Position numbers and translations under genes: made by a program. A stretch of 64,000 bases of DNA from Cryptomeria japonica (Eukaryota; Streptophyta; Pinopsida; Cupressales; Cupressaceae). Below the pieces are notes generated by a model that made no database searches, had not been told where the DNA came from, and worked only from the letters and a program-made list of their open reading frames with translations. The DNA is taken from NCBI RefSeq assembly GCF_030272615.1, contig NC_081407.1:137396897-137460896 (forward strand). Reading direction: 5' to 3'. This document shows, one piece after another, positions 1-11,222 of this stretch (positions are counted from its first letter, which is position 1; every line of letters starts with the position of its first letter).

Positions 1-155
1 TTTTGAAATTTTGAATTTTGAATTCCTAGCTCAATCGTTTTATTTTAGGAAATGATAACTCAAAGACTTATCATGAGGTTTCCTAAAGAATTTATCTCTC
101 TAATCCATGTTATTCACTGCAAAATCTAGTTCTCATTATGAAATGTTGTGTAGGT
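1..155 (+). other. Leader just upstream of family U gene copy A
   Basis: This AT-rich stretch runs into the first ATG of gene copy A. The ATG at 156 is preceded by TGTGTAGGT. Copies B and C have comparable context before their start codons (CATACAAGTACC before ATG at 43736; CGTACAGGT before ACG at 19027). The rest of the leader lies left of the window, so the 5' end of this copy cannot be seen. Confidence 0.5.
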
Positions 156-3100
156 ATGGCAACCCCGAAGGTGGGAGCATCCACCAGTCGTTCAGCTCTC
201 ATGAAAGAAGATCAGAAGACCGAAGAAGTGGAGACCAAGATCGTGTCGAAGTGGAGCCACATTGGAGATACAAACTTAGGCAACTTCAGCACGAAGAAGT
301 TTCGAGAGATCCCTTACATTGGCAAGCCATCGCCTGTCGCCCGGAGAATAATAGAGAGTGGCATCATTAAGGCGGCCGGCTTTCCTCCAGCTGTTCAGTG
401 CCATGAGTTGATGATCGAATGTGCTCGTCACTATGATCCACAGTCCAGGACGATCGTGTCCAAAGAGGGAAACACTTTGGCGTACCTTTCAGAGGAAGCT
501 ATAAGTGAAGCTTTCCATCTTCCAGAGCACAGGGACATGATATACAAGAGCATAGAAGGAGCCAGATCAATGTACGAAGATGATCCAGATGCTTGCCTAG
601 GCATAATTAACAAGAACTGGCTACTCAAAAGTCGTCCCCGTCTAAGCAAGATCCCGAACACACCGCACAGGATTGATTTCCAGGAGGAGTACAGAGATTT
701 AATTACCATGCTCAACTGAGTTACAGGAGCCCCTCATGCCTTCTATTTTGAGAAGTGGATGTTTTACTTCATCCAGGTGATTGTTCAAGGGAAAGGTACC
801 ATACATTGGGCTAGGATGATTAGCCATTGCTTGGACGTACAGTTGAGGAGACTCAAGGCTACTAAGTCCTTCCACATGAGTTCTTACGTCATCTATGCCT
901 TGATTAGGAGTTTTGAGTACGCAGGACTACCTCACAGAGGAGTGATTGGAAGAGGACCCGGTGAGGTCAGAGCTTGTGATTCCTATGCCTACTTGCATCA
1001 TCCGCCAGGGAGCAACTATAAGTTGGTTAATGATACTTTCACGATGAACATCACCAGGACGTTACAAGGTGGAATTCACAACCGGTTATCTCAGGATGCC
1101 CAGGAATTCATAAAGAGGTACGGTGCTTGGTTCATTCAGTTTCCCAAGTTCACTTATATTAGAGTGCATGGATGTCCTTTACCTCCATACATGTTGCCGA
1201 GATATCCGACAAACAAAATTGTGTTACTTGAAGTAACAAGACAGTTGGCAGCATATGTGAAGGCATTCAGACACAGACATCAGAATGGAGTTCCAGTACC
1301 CATCATTTTGGGCAATTCAGTTGAGGTATGTCCTAATGCTTTAGCCATGGATGACGCAGAGAAGGAGTTAGCCTTGTATTCTTTTTCATCTTTTGCTTTG
1401 AGAGAAAGCTTTGATTCACATGGACATTTAGAGGAGACAGTCGGCAGGAAGTTTAGACATGAGTATCAGATTGAAGATTTTATGATGAATCTCTTAGATG
1501 ATCTTGAAGTGAAACGGAAAATGCATTCTAGATTGCCTTTGGATTTCATCAGGAAATGCAGGATTTACAGAGTGGCCGACCAAGCTCAGGATAGTGGCAG
1601 ACATATCCAGTCTTCCTATGATCGAGAAAACAAAACAATAAGGTTAGATTGGAATGAGCCCGAGGTCGTGGATTTAGATGCTTTGATGGTACCAGTCTTG
1701 TCTTGTACTCGCAGATGGGTTGACGTTCAGCATCAGAAGTTGAGAGAACAAGGCATAGCTATGACTTTCACTTTGGAAGAGAAACCAGCCGAAGGTGGAG
1801 CTAGTGTGAGTGAAGGCAATCCTAATCCTAGAAATTCAGGTGAAGGAAACCTTCGATGTGCCAGTGAGGGCAATCTCCATCCAAGAGGTTCGAAGAGGAA
1901 AGAGAGACTTGGAAAGGGAGAATCTTCCAAGAGGAAACAAGAGGCTAACAGAGATCGATCATCCGGTACTTCTTCTAGACCTGAGAAGAGAACAATTCAA
2001 GTGGAAGAATCCATGGAATCTATGGTACAGAACGACAGGCAGGAAGGAGGACAGGCACAGCAAGGGTCACCAGATGGATCTCTCCAGGACTATGAGTTAG
2101 GAGAAGATAATGAAATGACATCTCCTCCCAGGGAAGAAGAAGTGATACATAAAGAAATACAAGTTCAAGAGACAAGATCGAATATCCCAGATTGGTTGAA
2201 GGAAAGATTAACTAAGGTGATCGTAGTAGAGGACGAGGACAATGCAATTGATTTAGAGAGCCTTGTTGGACGCTCACACGAAGTAACAGAGAAGAAGAAG
2301 GCTACCAAGATGTCCAAGATGATTCGAGATGAGACTGGATCCAGAAAACTGCAGATAGCTACACCGGCAGTAGACAAATATGAAGGTGAGATCCTAGCAG
2401 AGGAATATGATATACAGACTTTTGAGTTAGGACCATCTACAGCAGAGCAGACTTTAGATGATGCTACTGACTCATTTGAGGCATTGAAAGACAAGCTTAG
2501 AGAAGAAATGGAGAAGAATAGAAAGCTTGAGAGAGAGGTCGGTGCATGGAGGACGTATTTCAGTCACATCAATGAACCTTTGGGACGTCAGGATCCAGCT
2601 AGATCACCAGTGCAAGCACTTCCACTTCAATCAATCAATGAGGCAGAAAGATTCAGGAACATGGTCCAACGTACAAGTAATTGGATGGATAGATCTCATA
2701 CAGTGGCCATAGAATTTGTAACAAGGATGATGAAGATTATTCATCAAGCTATCCAAGTTCTTGAGATAATCCACAATTTGATGATAACAGTAGCTGCATT
2801 TGCCCATACCAAGGACGTTATCATTCCTGTCTTGAAAGTAATAAGACATACTTCAAGGAAGATTTTAGCGCAGGAGAAGATCTTGGAGGGAGAATCTCAC
2901 AGTTTGTTTCATTGGTCAACCTTACTCCATATGAAGAGTGTTTTCTTTGAAGACATCAGTACTAGATGTGGCCAAGTTGAGGAGGTGATCAATCCGATCC
3001 AGGACAGAGTATTTGAGGTACTTCGTACCATTCTTGGCAGAAGGATCGAGGTCGAGACAGATGTGGATATGCAGGGACTAGAGGATAGAATCAAGATCAT

Positions 3101-3368
3101 CTTTTGCAAGGACGCAAATGTTACAGATGAGCAATATGATCAGATGTTTGCCACCATACTCCTGATTGAAAGAACGAAAGAACTTGAAGCTTCATGGGAC
3201 GCAGCTCACCTAGATGCATTTGATCAAGTCATCCACTTGGAAGAGAGTATGAAGAATCTTCCCGAGATTCCAATTGCAGAAATCGAAGGAATCGTGACAA
3301 GATTCATTGCATATGCCAAAAAAGAACATTGGAAAGGGAATAAGATTCTAGATGAAAGGTTGTTATAG
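156..3368 (+). pseudogene. Family U long ORF, copy A (near-intact, one in-frame stop)
   Basis: I do not recognise this protein. One frame runs for 1,071 codons and is broken only by a TGA at 717-719; the aligned position in the other copies is Lys or Leu, and CGA (Arg) is a likely ancestor. The start at 156 (MATPKVGAS) is chosen by alignment with copy B; an in-frame ATG at 138 is possible. The first 480 or so residues are conserved in copies B, C and D, with blocks such as AAGFPPAVQ, WMFYFIQ, NDTFTMNITRTLQGGI and AWFIQFPKFTYIR. Residues 540-790 are a charged, Ser/Glu/Lys-rich linker. The C-terminus, from about 790, is helical and coiled-coil-like and also conserved. No zinc knuckle, DSG/DTG protease, YVDD or DDE motif is visible. 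The N-terminal half faintly recalls plant mobile-domain or 'putative plant transposon protein' ORFs, but that is only an impression. The ORF stops 1 bp before the 3' terminal repeat. Confidence 0.75.
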
Positions 3369-3369
3369 A

Positions 3370-4424
3370 TGACATGGCATCTTATTTGTCATTGGTTTAT
3401 GTCTCCTAGGTTTTTGTGCCAAATTTAATATTTGGCTATGCATTTAATATTGTTCAGTAAAAAGGAGGCCATTTGTAACAAACCCTAATTAGGGTTTAGG
3501 TGTCATGATCTTGACCGTTGATCTACTTTCAATCTGGACCTTTCATTGTAACTGGGGATGCTATTTATACCCCCATTTTTCATTTCATTTGATAATAGTT
3601 AATAGTCAATAGTTGATGTAATAGAGAAGAGAGATTAGAGTTAGAAGCAATTTTATTTTGTAGCAAGATTGAGTTTTGAAGAGAGAAATTCAAGCAAATT
3701 GTTGTACATGATGATTTGGAAATCAATGAAATATTGAAGTTATGGTGTTTCATTGCAACTTTCTTAAGTTATCTTCATGGTTGTTTGATTTACTTGAATC
3801 ATGCTCAATCAAAGTAGCTTGTTAATTTGAAGGACATAGTGTGAGACTTGATTTTTGGTAGGATTCGTAATCCAAACCACTAGCTTCTTGCTGATTGTAG
3901 GAACGCCTTGCGTGGTCGACTGGAGAATACTTTGAGTCCCTTAATCTTCAATCATTATTGTATCTTGGATATGTACCTTCGTGGTAGTGTCCATGATCTT
4001 TGATGCATTGAATATCATTTTATTACCTTAGAAGATCGCACTAATTTCAATTGAGTTGTTATCTTATGGCAATATTGAAGTTGGTTGAATCTCGCCAAGT
4101 CTTGTCCATACTAAATCATTCATAGGGTTAGACTAGATTAGACCTCTTTCAAACCCTACTCTTTTGTTATTTTTGAAAAGCTTCTTAGTTTAGTAAAATC
4201 TTGAGCTTTCGGAATACGTAAGGCCCCTTGGAGGAAACAGCAAATCACATCATACCACTGGAAGCTTGTCCACACGTAGAGACCCTACTAAAAGAACCTT
4301 GGAGTCTACCTAACTGATCCTTTGTGCGAATCTTCAGCAGTTAGAGACTATTTTCTCAAGAGAGGATAAGATGCCTATTGGTATTTTATTCTGTGTATGA
4401 TGGTGTACAAAATACACGTCAACA
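3370..4424 (+). repeat. 3' LTR-like terminal region of copy A
   Basis: This region begins TGACATGG directly after the ORF and ends CACGTCAACA. Homologous blocks of about 1 kb lie at 12603-13632 (minus), 22329-23398, 37761-38727 (minus), 46089-47050 and 62741-63765 (minus). Shared landmarks, in order, are an AAACCCTAATTAGGGTTT-type palindrome, GATCTTGRCC, a TATA box, the phrase around 'ccataccactagc', and a terminal block 'tctcaagagaggata...tattttattctgtg'. The TG...CA ends and the position after an ORF resemble an LTR. The 5' partner would be outside the window. Confidence 0.75.
3481..3570 (+). promoter_or_regulatory. Telo-box palindrome and TATA box in the terminal region of copy A
   Basis: A perfect palindrome AACCCTAATTAGGGTT lies at 3481-3496 and contains the plant telo-box AAACCCTAA in both directions. 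About 65 bp downstream is a TATA-like CTATTTATAC at 3561-3570, with ATGATCTTGACC between. The same three elements, in the same order and with 62-77 bp from palindrome to TATA, recur in five other copies. Promoter activity is inferred. Confidence 0.55.
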
Positions 4425-6501
4425 GGTTTCCAGGCAAGGAAGCACTCCAGAAGGACACGATTCCTACACAAAACCCTACATGCCTTCACGGCATGAAATA
4501 AACACAGCACTGGCCAAGACACTCCCGGGTGTAGGTTGTACCCCGAGTTGGACACACACTGCATGCCCCTTCTCCAATGCCCAATGCCCAACCACCAGAC
4601 CTTAACTATCCCCTCTCTTGTGCTCCTTTCAATTTATCTTTCTCTTGTATTTTTCTCCTTCTCTGGGTATAATCTCCATACCCTCCCCCATTCTCTATTA
4701 ATTTACGGGTTTTAATAATACCCCAAGGGTGATTGCAAAACTCACACCCTTTCATTATAATAATATTTATTAATTACTTTGATTTATATATTATCTTATT
4801 ACAAATTCTTTCACCGGAAAAAGTCTCATAACATGTATGCTTCCAGTTTCCACCTTGTTGCACTTGATGTTGAAGTCAAGCCAGCTAGTGACCATGAAAG
4901 TTGCCAGTGCCAGTGGCAATGTTTGCGGTTCTAATCTACTGGTAACTATATCATTTAATATGGATGGTGTTGATGATATTTTTGAAGACCCATATGATGA
5001 TTCTTGACCAGTGATGGCTAATTGTTAATGCTTGACATTATTTTGCCTTTATTTTAATATATAATATATTTCATGATATTCAAGTTTGACTAATTGATAC
5101 CGTAATATCTTTTATTTGTTATGCAGCTTTTCTTTATTATACAATATCGGATGCAATGTGCAGTTTTCTGAACTTAATTATTACTATAAATATATACGTA
5201 TTTCTAATTTTTATATGTTTTTGTATGGACAAATCACCCCCCTTCCCCCCCCCCCCCCCCCAAGCAAAAAAAAATTGACCAAACCAACAAATCTAACCCC
5301 CAAAATCGAACACGAACCCAAACTCAAACCAATAGTAGGACTGGTAACTTAGTTGTTAATTATTTTTAAAGAATATTGGTGAAAGTTTTAAAGGTTAAAC
5401 CCCAATGATTATGATTTTAGCATTTAACCATAACCATTAGGATTTTCAATAGCAAGCCATATAGGCCAACCAATAGGGTTTCATCAATAAGTATGGCTTA
5501 AAGATAAGAGTTTTGAACATTTAATCCTAACCAAAAGATTTTTGATGGTTAGATCCCTCGATTTTACTTTATGCTTTTATTAGCTAAATTTTAAACCAAA
5601 TGTTAATGATCTTATATTATTTTTAGTTTAGGGAGAGGTCTAGCGTTTCTTTTAAGTCTAAATTTATACTAATATCAATGGATAACAATTAACACTAAAC
5701 TACTTTTTTAGTTTCTGGTTAGAGTTGGGGATTCCTTCGAATATTTTATTATGTATTAATCCTAACCATGAACCCTAAATAATTTTAGTCTCTAGGATTA
5801 GGGTTAAGGATTTTTTAATTTTTAGTATGCATTAATTCTAACTTTCAACCCCAAATTGTTTTGGTTTAAGATTAGGGTTTAGGTTTTTTATGTTAGTATG
5901 TACTAATCCTAACCCTAAGCTCTAATTTTTTTCTTAGCATTGAAGTTGGGGATTTTTTTAATTTTAGTATGTACTAAATTTTAACCCTAACTCTAAATGT
6001 AAACCCTAAATTTTTGGTTTAGGTTAGTGATTTCTTTATTTTCAGTAACTCTAAGACTGTTGATGATTTTTTAAAAAAAAAAAAATTCTCTACAAGTAGG
6101 GTTTAGATTTCATGGTTTTCAAGTAACCCTATTGGCTTCTTTTTGTTTTATTTTGCAATTTTCTGCTGCTCCAATCAGTTTGGAGAAAGTACATTTTGCA
6201 AAAGAGACAATGCAAGCTCTCAGTCATTGATTCTCATGATGCTCAACCAAGCCATCCCATCCACTAGAGGCTAGCTATCTTAGCTAAATCTATGAAGTCT
6301 AAAGTTAAACGAACAATAATAACACACAGGTGCACTAATTCCACAAGAGAGCAACAAATCTAATAGCTCTCACTGCCACAATCTATCTGAGGGAGACAAA
6401 GACAGGTACGCATTTAACCTTATGTATTTGGTGCAGTTACTTTCAAATTATGTGCCTAATTTTGCTGGCTTGATTAATTAGATTTGATTTCTTGTTCTAG
6501 C
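4425..6501. other. Non-coding, presumably APC5 intron (minus-strand gene)
   Basis: I see no gene here. The stretch contains a 17-C homopolymer (5245-5261), a degenerate telomere-like tandem array (5720-6050, listed separately) and an open, exon-like stretch near 4833-4999 that I cannot assign. It lies between the last APC5 exon I found (7791) and the U element at the left edge, so it is probably intron. Confidence 0.45.
5720..6050. repeat. Degenerate tandem array, about 71-76 bp period, telomere-like core
   Basis: Four imperfect units are visible, marked by ATGTATTAAT-like words at 5751, 5827, 5898 and 5969 (steps 76, 71, 71). Each unit has a T-rich part (gattttttaatttt), a 'tagtatgtactaatcc' part and one or more copies of CCCTAA or TTAGGG (for example AACCCTAA and GATTAGGGTT). 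The CCCTAA words recall the plant telomere repeat TTTAGGG, but the array is not telomeric: the words sit inside longer units. Confidence 0.6.
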
Positions 6502-6854
6502 TGTCGGAATCGTTTGTTGTTGCACCAAAATCTCAAACTATCAACGCCCAATACAAATGTCAGATTTAACCCAACCCACAAGAGGCGGTTAAGTCGTGTC
6601 ACAAGTCCCCAAGGAGGTGCTGACCACCAAGTCAACAATCTCCCCCTTAGAACCGACTGACCCTTCAGCACCCACTGAAGGGAGATTCGAACCTGTGACC
6701 CAAGGATCTGATACCAATTGTTGGAATCATTTGCCATTGCGCCAAAAGCTTGAACTATCAATGCCCGATACAAACACCAGATTTAACCCAACCCACAGGA
6801 GGCGGTTAAGCCATGTCATGAGTCCCCAAGGAGGTGCTGACCACCAAGTCAACA
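6502..6854 (-). mobile_element. TRIM (terminal-repeat retrotransposon in miniature), complete
   Basis: Two direct repeats of 136 bp (6502-6637 and 6719-6854) each run, on the plus strand, from TGTYGGAATC to AAGTCAACA. They differ at about 19 positions (about 14%). The 81-bp interior (6638-6718), read on the minus strand, starts 2 bp after the LTR with TGGTATCAGATCC, a primer-binding site matching the usual initiator tRNA-Met type. It ends with a purine tract AAGGGGGAGAT before the second LTR. The whole element is flanked by a perfect 5-bp target duplication CTAGC (6497-6501 and 6855-6859). It encodes nothing and must be mobilised in trans. The LTR divergence indicates an old insertion. Confidence 0.92.
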
Positions 6855-6859
6855 CTAGC

Positions 6860-7790
6860 TCAGATACTTGTTAGATTCCTATACCCAGGCCACCCTAGGT
6901 GTGAAGACTATCAGGTCCATCCTACAACCTCCAATAAATCATGATGGGTTATCATAGATAGGTGCCAGGTATACTCAATTATTAATAACCACAGCCTGTC
7001 TGTCACAATCTTAAGACATTACACCTACTCCAGAAAACCAAGAAATTCAGTGTTGCTTGAAAAATTCTATAAAATATATTTTAAAAAAAAAAATCAATCT
7101 AAACAACAGGTTTGAACTTGAACTAGATGCACATCAGTTAAGAAATGTCTCCATCTTATTCAAGTGAATACCAACTATTCTACAGTAATCCAGTACAGGC
7201 TGGAGAACCTGCTCCTAGGATAAAACCCAAGATGAGCCAAAGCTATTGCTGATTGTAACAACCACAAGCCAGATTTTGATTTAATGCACTATGCACTCTT
7301 ATGAACATACAGAATGCCCTTGCCACAAAGCATCAAAGACAGAAAGCGCTGTATCTTTGTTTCAGAAAAATCCACCAAATTAAAATGTAAAAGACATCCC
7401 AGACGCTACCTTCCTCCAGTACTATTTTAGACCTTTTTGTTCTTGTTACTGATCTGAAAATAATTGTACAGTACACAAACAGAGACTATGGATTGACAAC
7501 GCTTTCTGTTTGCTTGTTTTGAAAAATGACCATGTTTCACAAAATAATCAGTCTAAAAAAGAAATCCCAACTCCAAACAAACTATATGTTCCATAGCAAA
7601 ACACATGAGTGTTTTATAGGTGAGTTAGAGCTCACAACACAATATGATGTGGCTTTGTTTCTGATAGTGTGACCAGATTATGACAATTCGCAAACAATAG
7701 AACCACAACATAATACAGAACAGGCATCTAGAATGGAAAACGAGGTTACATGCAGGTCATCAAAAAGCTAAAGGAAACTGCATTCCTCAC
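6860..7790. other. APC5 intron sequence
   Basis: No gene, recognisable repeat or further APC5 exon was found here. The next expected exon should complete the split serine codon after 7791, and it must lie left of the window or be one I missed. Some AT-rich low-complexity sequence is present. Confidence 0.5.
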
Positions 7791-8008
7791 CTCCCATACA
7801 TTTCCCATGAGGTGGACCGAAGCAAGAAAGAATTGCCAACCAGCTGCAATATAGATCGAGAAATGGGACCGCGTATTTTTGAAATATCCCCCATTATTAA
7901 TGATGATCCTGTATTTTTCACAGATAAATTGCTTAAAGTGCCTCCAGTTATTAAAGACATTGGATCTATCCCTGATTCACTAAAAGCGTAGCAGCTTAAC
8001 CTCAAGTC
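7791..8008 (-). CDS. APC5: APC5 exon (phase 0 start, phase 2 end), 72 codons + 2 bases
   Basis: This encodes part of anaphase-promoting complex subunit 5, a TPR-containing scaffold subunit of the APC/C ubiquitin ligase that drives mitotic exit in the nucleus. The acceptor is ATGGCAG|GACTTG at 8009 and the donor GGGAG|GTGAGG at 7790. The end of the exon (GPISRSILQLVGNSFLLRST, then SWEMYG) aligns with the plant APC5 segment I remember as GSVSQLIGASYLLRATSWEL. The middle is variable and Ser/Gly-rich, as expected for this linker. The last two bases begin a serine codon that the next exon, not found here, must complete. No stop or frameshift is present. Confidence 0.9.
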
Positions 8009-8143
8009 CTGCCATCATGATAACATAAACAATTCAAGCTATTTATATACATAAAAATATAAAGCAAATTGGATATGTTGAATGGTAATACAAATAGATA
8101 AGGCAAAGACACTGTAAATGACAAATAAAGCCAAACAAATTAC

Positions 8144-8221
8144 CTTGCAAACATCAACAGGATACGTTCTCAGTTTTGTCGAAACCTTTAACCCAAATGA
8201 AATTGGTGACCTTTGTACATG
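8144..8221 (-). CDS. APC5: APC5 exon, 26 codons
   Basis: The acceptor is AATGACAG|CATGTA and the donor TGCAAG|GTAATT. The 26-residue product starts HVQRSPISFGLKVSTK and ends VDVCK. It matches plant APC5, remembered as HVQRPLLSFGPKAS...VSVCK. It is in phase 0 at both ends and is separated from the next exon by a 135-bp intron (8009-8143). Upstream, a 26,166-bp intron separates it from the exon at 34388-34642, although the two protein segments are adjacent in plant APC5. Confidence 0.92.
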
Positions 8222-9550
8222 CTGTCATTAAATAAAAACAAAAAATTCTTAGGCTAATATCTTTGTTTTTCATGAGTAGTCACTTTTTTTAATTTAAAAG
8301 TTGAAATCGATGCTCCAATTACTTACATGATACTTTATTATGGTAGAGTGTATGTTCAAAATCATAAAGCTGTGCATATATTTTTATCAAGGGAAAAGCT
8401 AATTTGCAATTACAAGTGAATGTACATACTCCCGATTACATAGTTGCATTTCTACAATCCAGTTGACTACATTAGAAAAATTATTCCAACCACAATAAAT
8501 TTTAAACTGCAAGGTACCAAGCATTTTAGATTTCTAATGGCAGATACACTTGCCCTTCTTATCTGGTTCCCAAAACAGCAGAAACTGAAATGTCCCAAGT
8601 ACCTCTTTACCGATTTTCTTTTATCCAAGGATGCATTTGGAGTCATTATTGGGATCATCTTTTGCCCACCACCCAATCTTTAAATATTATTAGGCAGATT
8701 GTGATGAAAAACACAATGTAAGAAAAGGAGACTACTCTAGGCTCAACAACTATCAGTTACAAGAATTCAAGTTAGCCTCTATTCAAAGCAATTTCTGATG
8801 ATAGTGAAATTCTAGATTATTATTATGAAAAAAGAAAAAGAAACTTTATACAAGGTCCATCCCTAAGGTGAATTGGTCTCTTAAAGATTTCAAGACAATT
8901 GAAGAAAGAACAAAGAAAGTAGTCCAAAGAAGCTTGACATGTCTCAACTTAAGGATTAAAGACCCCAATCCACCTAAAGATGAATCTTCTAAAGGGATGA
9001 AGAAGAAAGAGAAGGGACAACAGAACCAAAGTTAGCATAACCTCCACCTATTACTCAAGCAGCAAAGTCGCTAACGATCAGGCCAGTAAATACAAAAGAT
9101 TTGTGAGACGAATTTAAAGAGGAAGCACAGAAGTTAGAAATGAAGTAAAACCCCGAGATTAAAATTGTATTCTCTAGCAAAAATCAACAAGAGAAAGGTT
9201 CCTCATTTGCACAAAAAATGGAAAGAAATATTTTGAGATAGGATCAAAACATTTAAAGGATGGCAAAACAAATTGCCAGTCGCAGTGTGGTGACAGGCAC
9301 AAGTACAGGGACGGAATTTTGGTATGGCAGTATGGAAATTTTTTTCCCTGGGTACACGTACAAGTTCAGCTATATATATTTACAAAAAATTATGAAATAT
9401 AAAAACAATGATACTCATAATTGCCAATAGAAAAAATATTTAAATATCTCATAATTTGCAAATATGTAATACTCATAAATTCATAATTCAATGATTTGTC
9501 AAATGTCAATACACAATGAAAATTACAATCAATATTTAATAATCATCATA
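8222..9550 (-). other. Start of the downstream flank of the 26-kb APC5 intron; no gene seen
   Basis: This is AT-rich intron sequence next to the 8144-8221 exon. Small open frames (for example 8444-8683) have no recognisable content and lie in both directions at the same place, so I treat them as chance. From about 9280 the text may be part of a decayed hAT element whose transposase relic appears beyond the solo LTR. Confidence 0.45.
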
Positions 9551-11103
9551 TGTAATGTCCCCTTTCTAGCACATGTTGTGTGAGGTTGTCGTTAGCCTAT
9601 TTCTCCATGGTCCCATAGGCTAACTAGGAGATTTAAGGAATCTTGAGGTTATTTGGCCTGGACAGTTTCAGTTGCAAGGAATTCTGAGGTGTTTTGGTGT
9701 GTTTTTGGGATACTTGCTATTTATAGTAAGTTAGTTGGGTCAGGGTTTGGATCGACAGAGAACTCATGAATAATATCTTGTTGATGATAGTGTTGATTTT
9801 GATAGGAGATTTTAATAATCGCTTGCGATTATTAATTTATTTAACAATCAAGTTAAGTTATAAAGTTAAATTAAATATCTCTTTATTAATGTGGGAACTT
9901 AAGTAAAGGGAAAAGTTATTTGAAAATTAAAAGTCCCCTTTCACTAAAAGTACTTGGAAACTATTCTATTAAAAAGAAAAGTATATCTATTTATCCCACA
10001 TTCGCTGGAAAAGTGTGTGAGCTCTCCCAAAAAAGTTATAGAGGACTCTTAAGAGTTCATTTTCAGCATGCTTGGTTTAATATTTTCTCCTAGAGAATTT
10101 GGGAGCTTCTAGCTTTCAGTTTCAGGCCCTAGGACGGAAACCCTTGGGTTCTTTGGATTGGACGTAAACCCAATTCCATTTAATGGTGGATATACCCGAT
10201 ACACTTCAGAATTCACATTGTGCTTCAATGATCAGTTTGAGGAGTTATTTGGGCTTCAAGAGTTTAATTATACAAGTTGGCATTGGAGGAGATAACTTAT
10301 TTATGCTGAAGAGTTTCATTTACAAATTCATGAAGATTTGCAGGCAGATGTAAATCTGTGAGCTTCTTGGAGATTTATTTGAAGATTTAATGATTTTTGG
10401 ATGCATGCTATAGTAATCCGTACTTGCTATAGTACCTGTATTTGCTACAGCACCCTCTGCTACAGTGTCTGTATTGCTACAGTGTCGCGCTACAGCACTG
10501 GGGTTTAATTTGTTGTTTATGAAGGCCATTTACTTCCTGTTACAAACCTGTTTGAGAGGAAGTTGCTGAAGGTCATCCTCCCTTTGCTGGTCATACCAAT
10601 CTGTACTAACTGGGACTTTGTGTGAGTTATATTGGGTTGAGGAGGTGCCGTACATGCCCAGAACCAGCTGAAGTTGCATCGAACAGGTCTGGAACTCCAT
10701 TCTAGGTGCCGTACAGGTCTGGAAACAGCAGCAAGATACCGTGCAGGCCTGAGAAAAGGTGAGATGAGGTGCTGTACAAGTCTGCAGCCAGTATTGTGTG
10801 ACATAATTGCATGGTGAAGGGCTGTACCAGGTTTGAATTGTGACTGGGACAGTGAAATTGGTATGTTTCTTCATAGTAGTTGATGGTTGAGCAATGTATG
10901 TCATTCCATTGTAATCATTGAAGAATGTATGACAATATGTTTCAGACTTGGAGTATAAGTCGATTATCTATAATGGTGTTTGTAATTTAATGGGTGCAAT
11001 ATAGAGTTTGGTTTCATTGTATTTGTGATTATTAGTATTGTGGAGTGTGTTGGTTGTTTTCAATATTTATTCACATTGCAAGACAAAACCAAAACAACAA
11101 ACA
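9551..11103. mobile_element. Probable solo LTR
   Basis: The segment starts TGTAATGTCC and ends CAACAAACA. It is flanked by CATA on both sides (9547-9550 and 11104-11107), a 4-bp duplication that is weak evidence alone. Inside is a TATA-like CTATTTATAG near 9718 and a run of 'gtacaggtctgga'-like words at 10650-10790. It has no coding content and appears to interrupt a hAT relic. The strand is taken as plus from the TATA direction, but this is not certain. Confidence 0.42.
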
Positions 11104-11222
11104 CATATTGGGCTGCAATGACAGAAAACTTAAAGAAATCAGACTTAAGGTGAATATATGCCAAGTGTTTGACAAAATGTCAAACAACCAAAACTGAAAA
11201 ATTAAGAGCAAAGGGACGGGTT

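Noticed and set aside
5720-6050. A real interstitial telomere
   Set aside because: The CCCTAA words are spaced inside 71-76-bp units and never occur as a run of TTTAGGG copies.
6660-6730. tRNA-derived SINE, from GGTTCGAATC and TGGTATCAGATCC on the minus strand
   Set aside because: The two 136-bp direct repeats, the purine tract and the CTAGC duplication fit a TRIM; the B-box-like word lies by chance next to the primer-binding site, and there is no tRNA-like head or A-rich tail.
6596-6874. Open frame of 92 codons on the plus strand (and 99 on the minus strand)
   Set aside because: Both fall across the TRIM LTRs and interior; the sequence is fully explained as a non-coding element.
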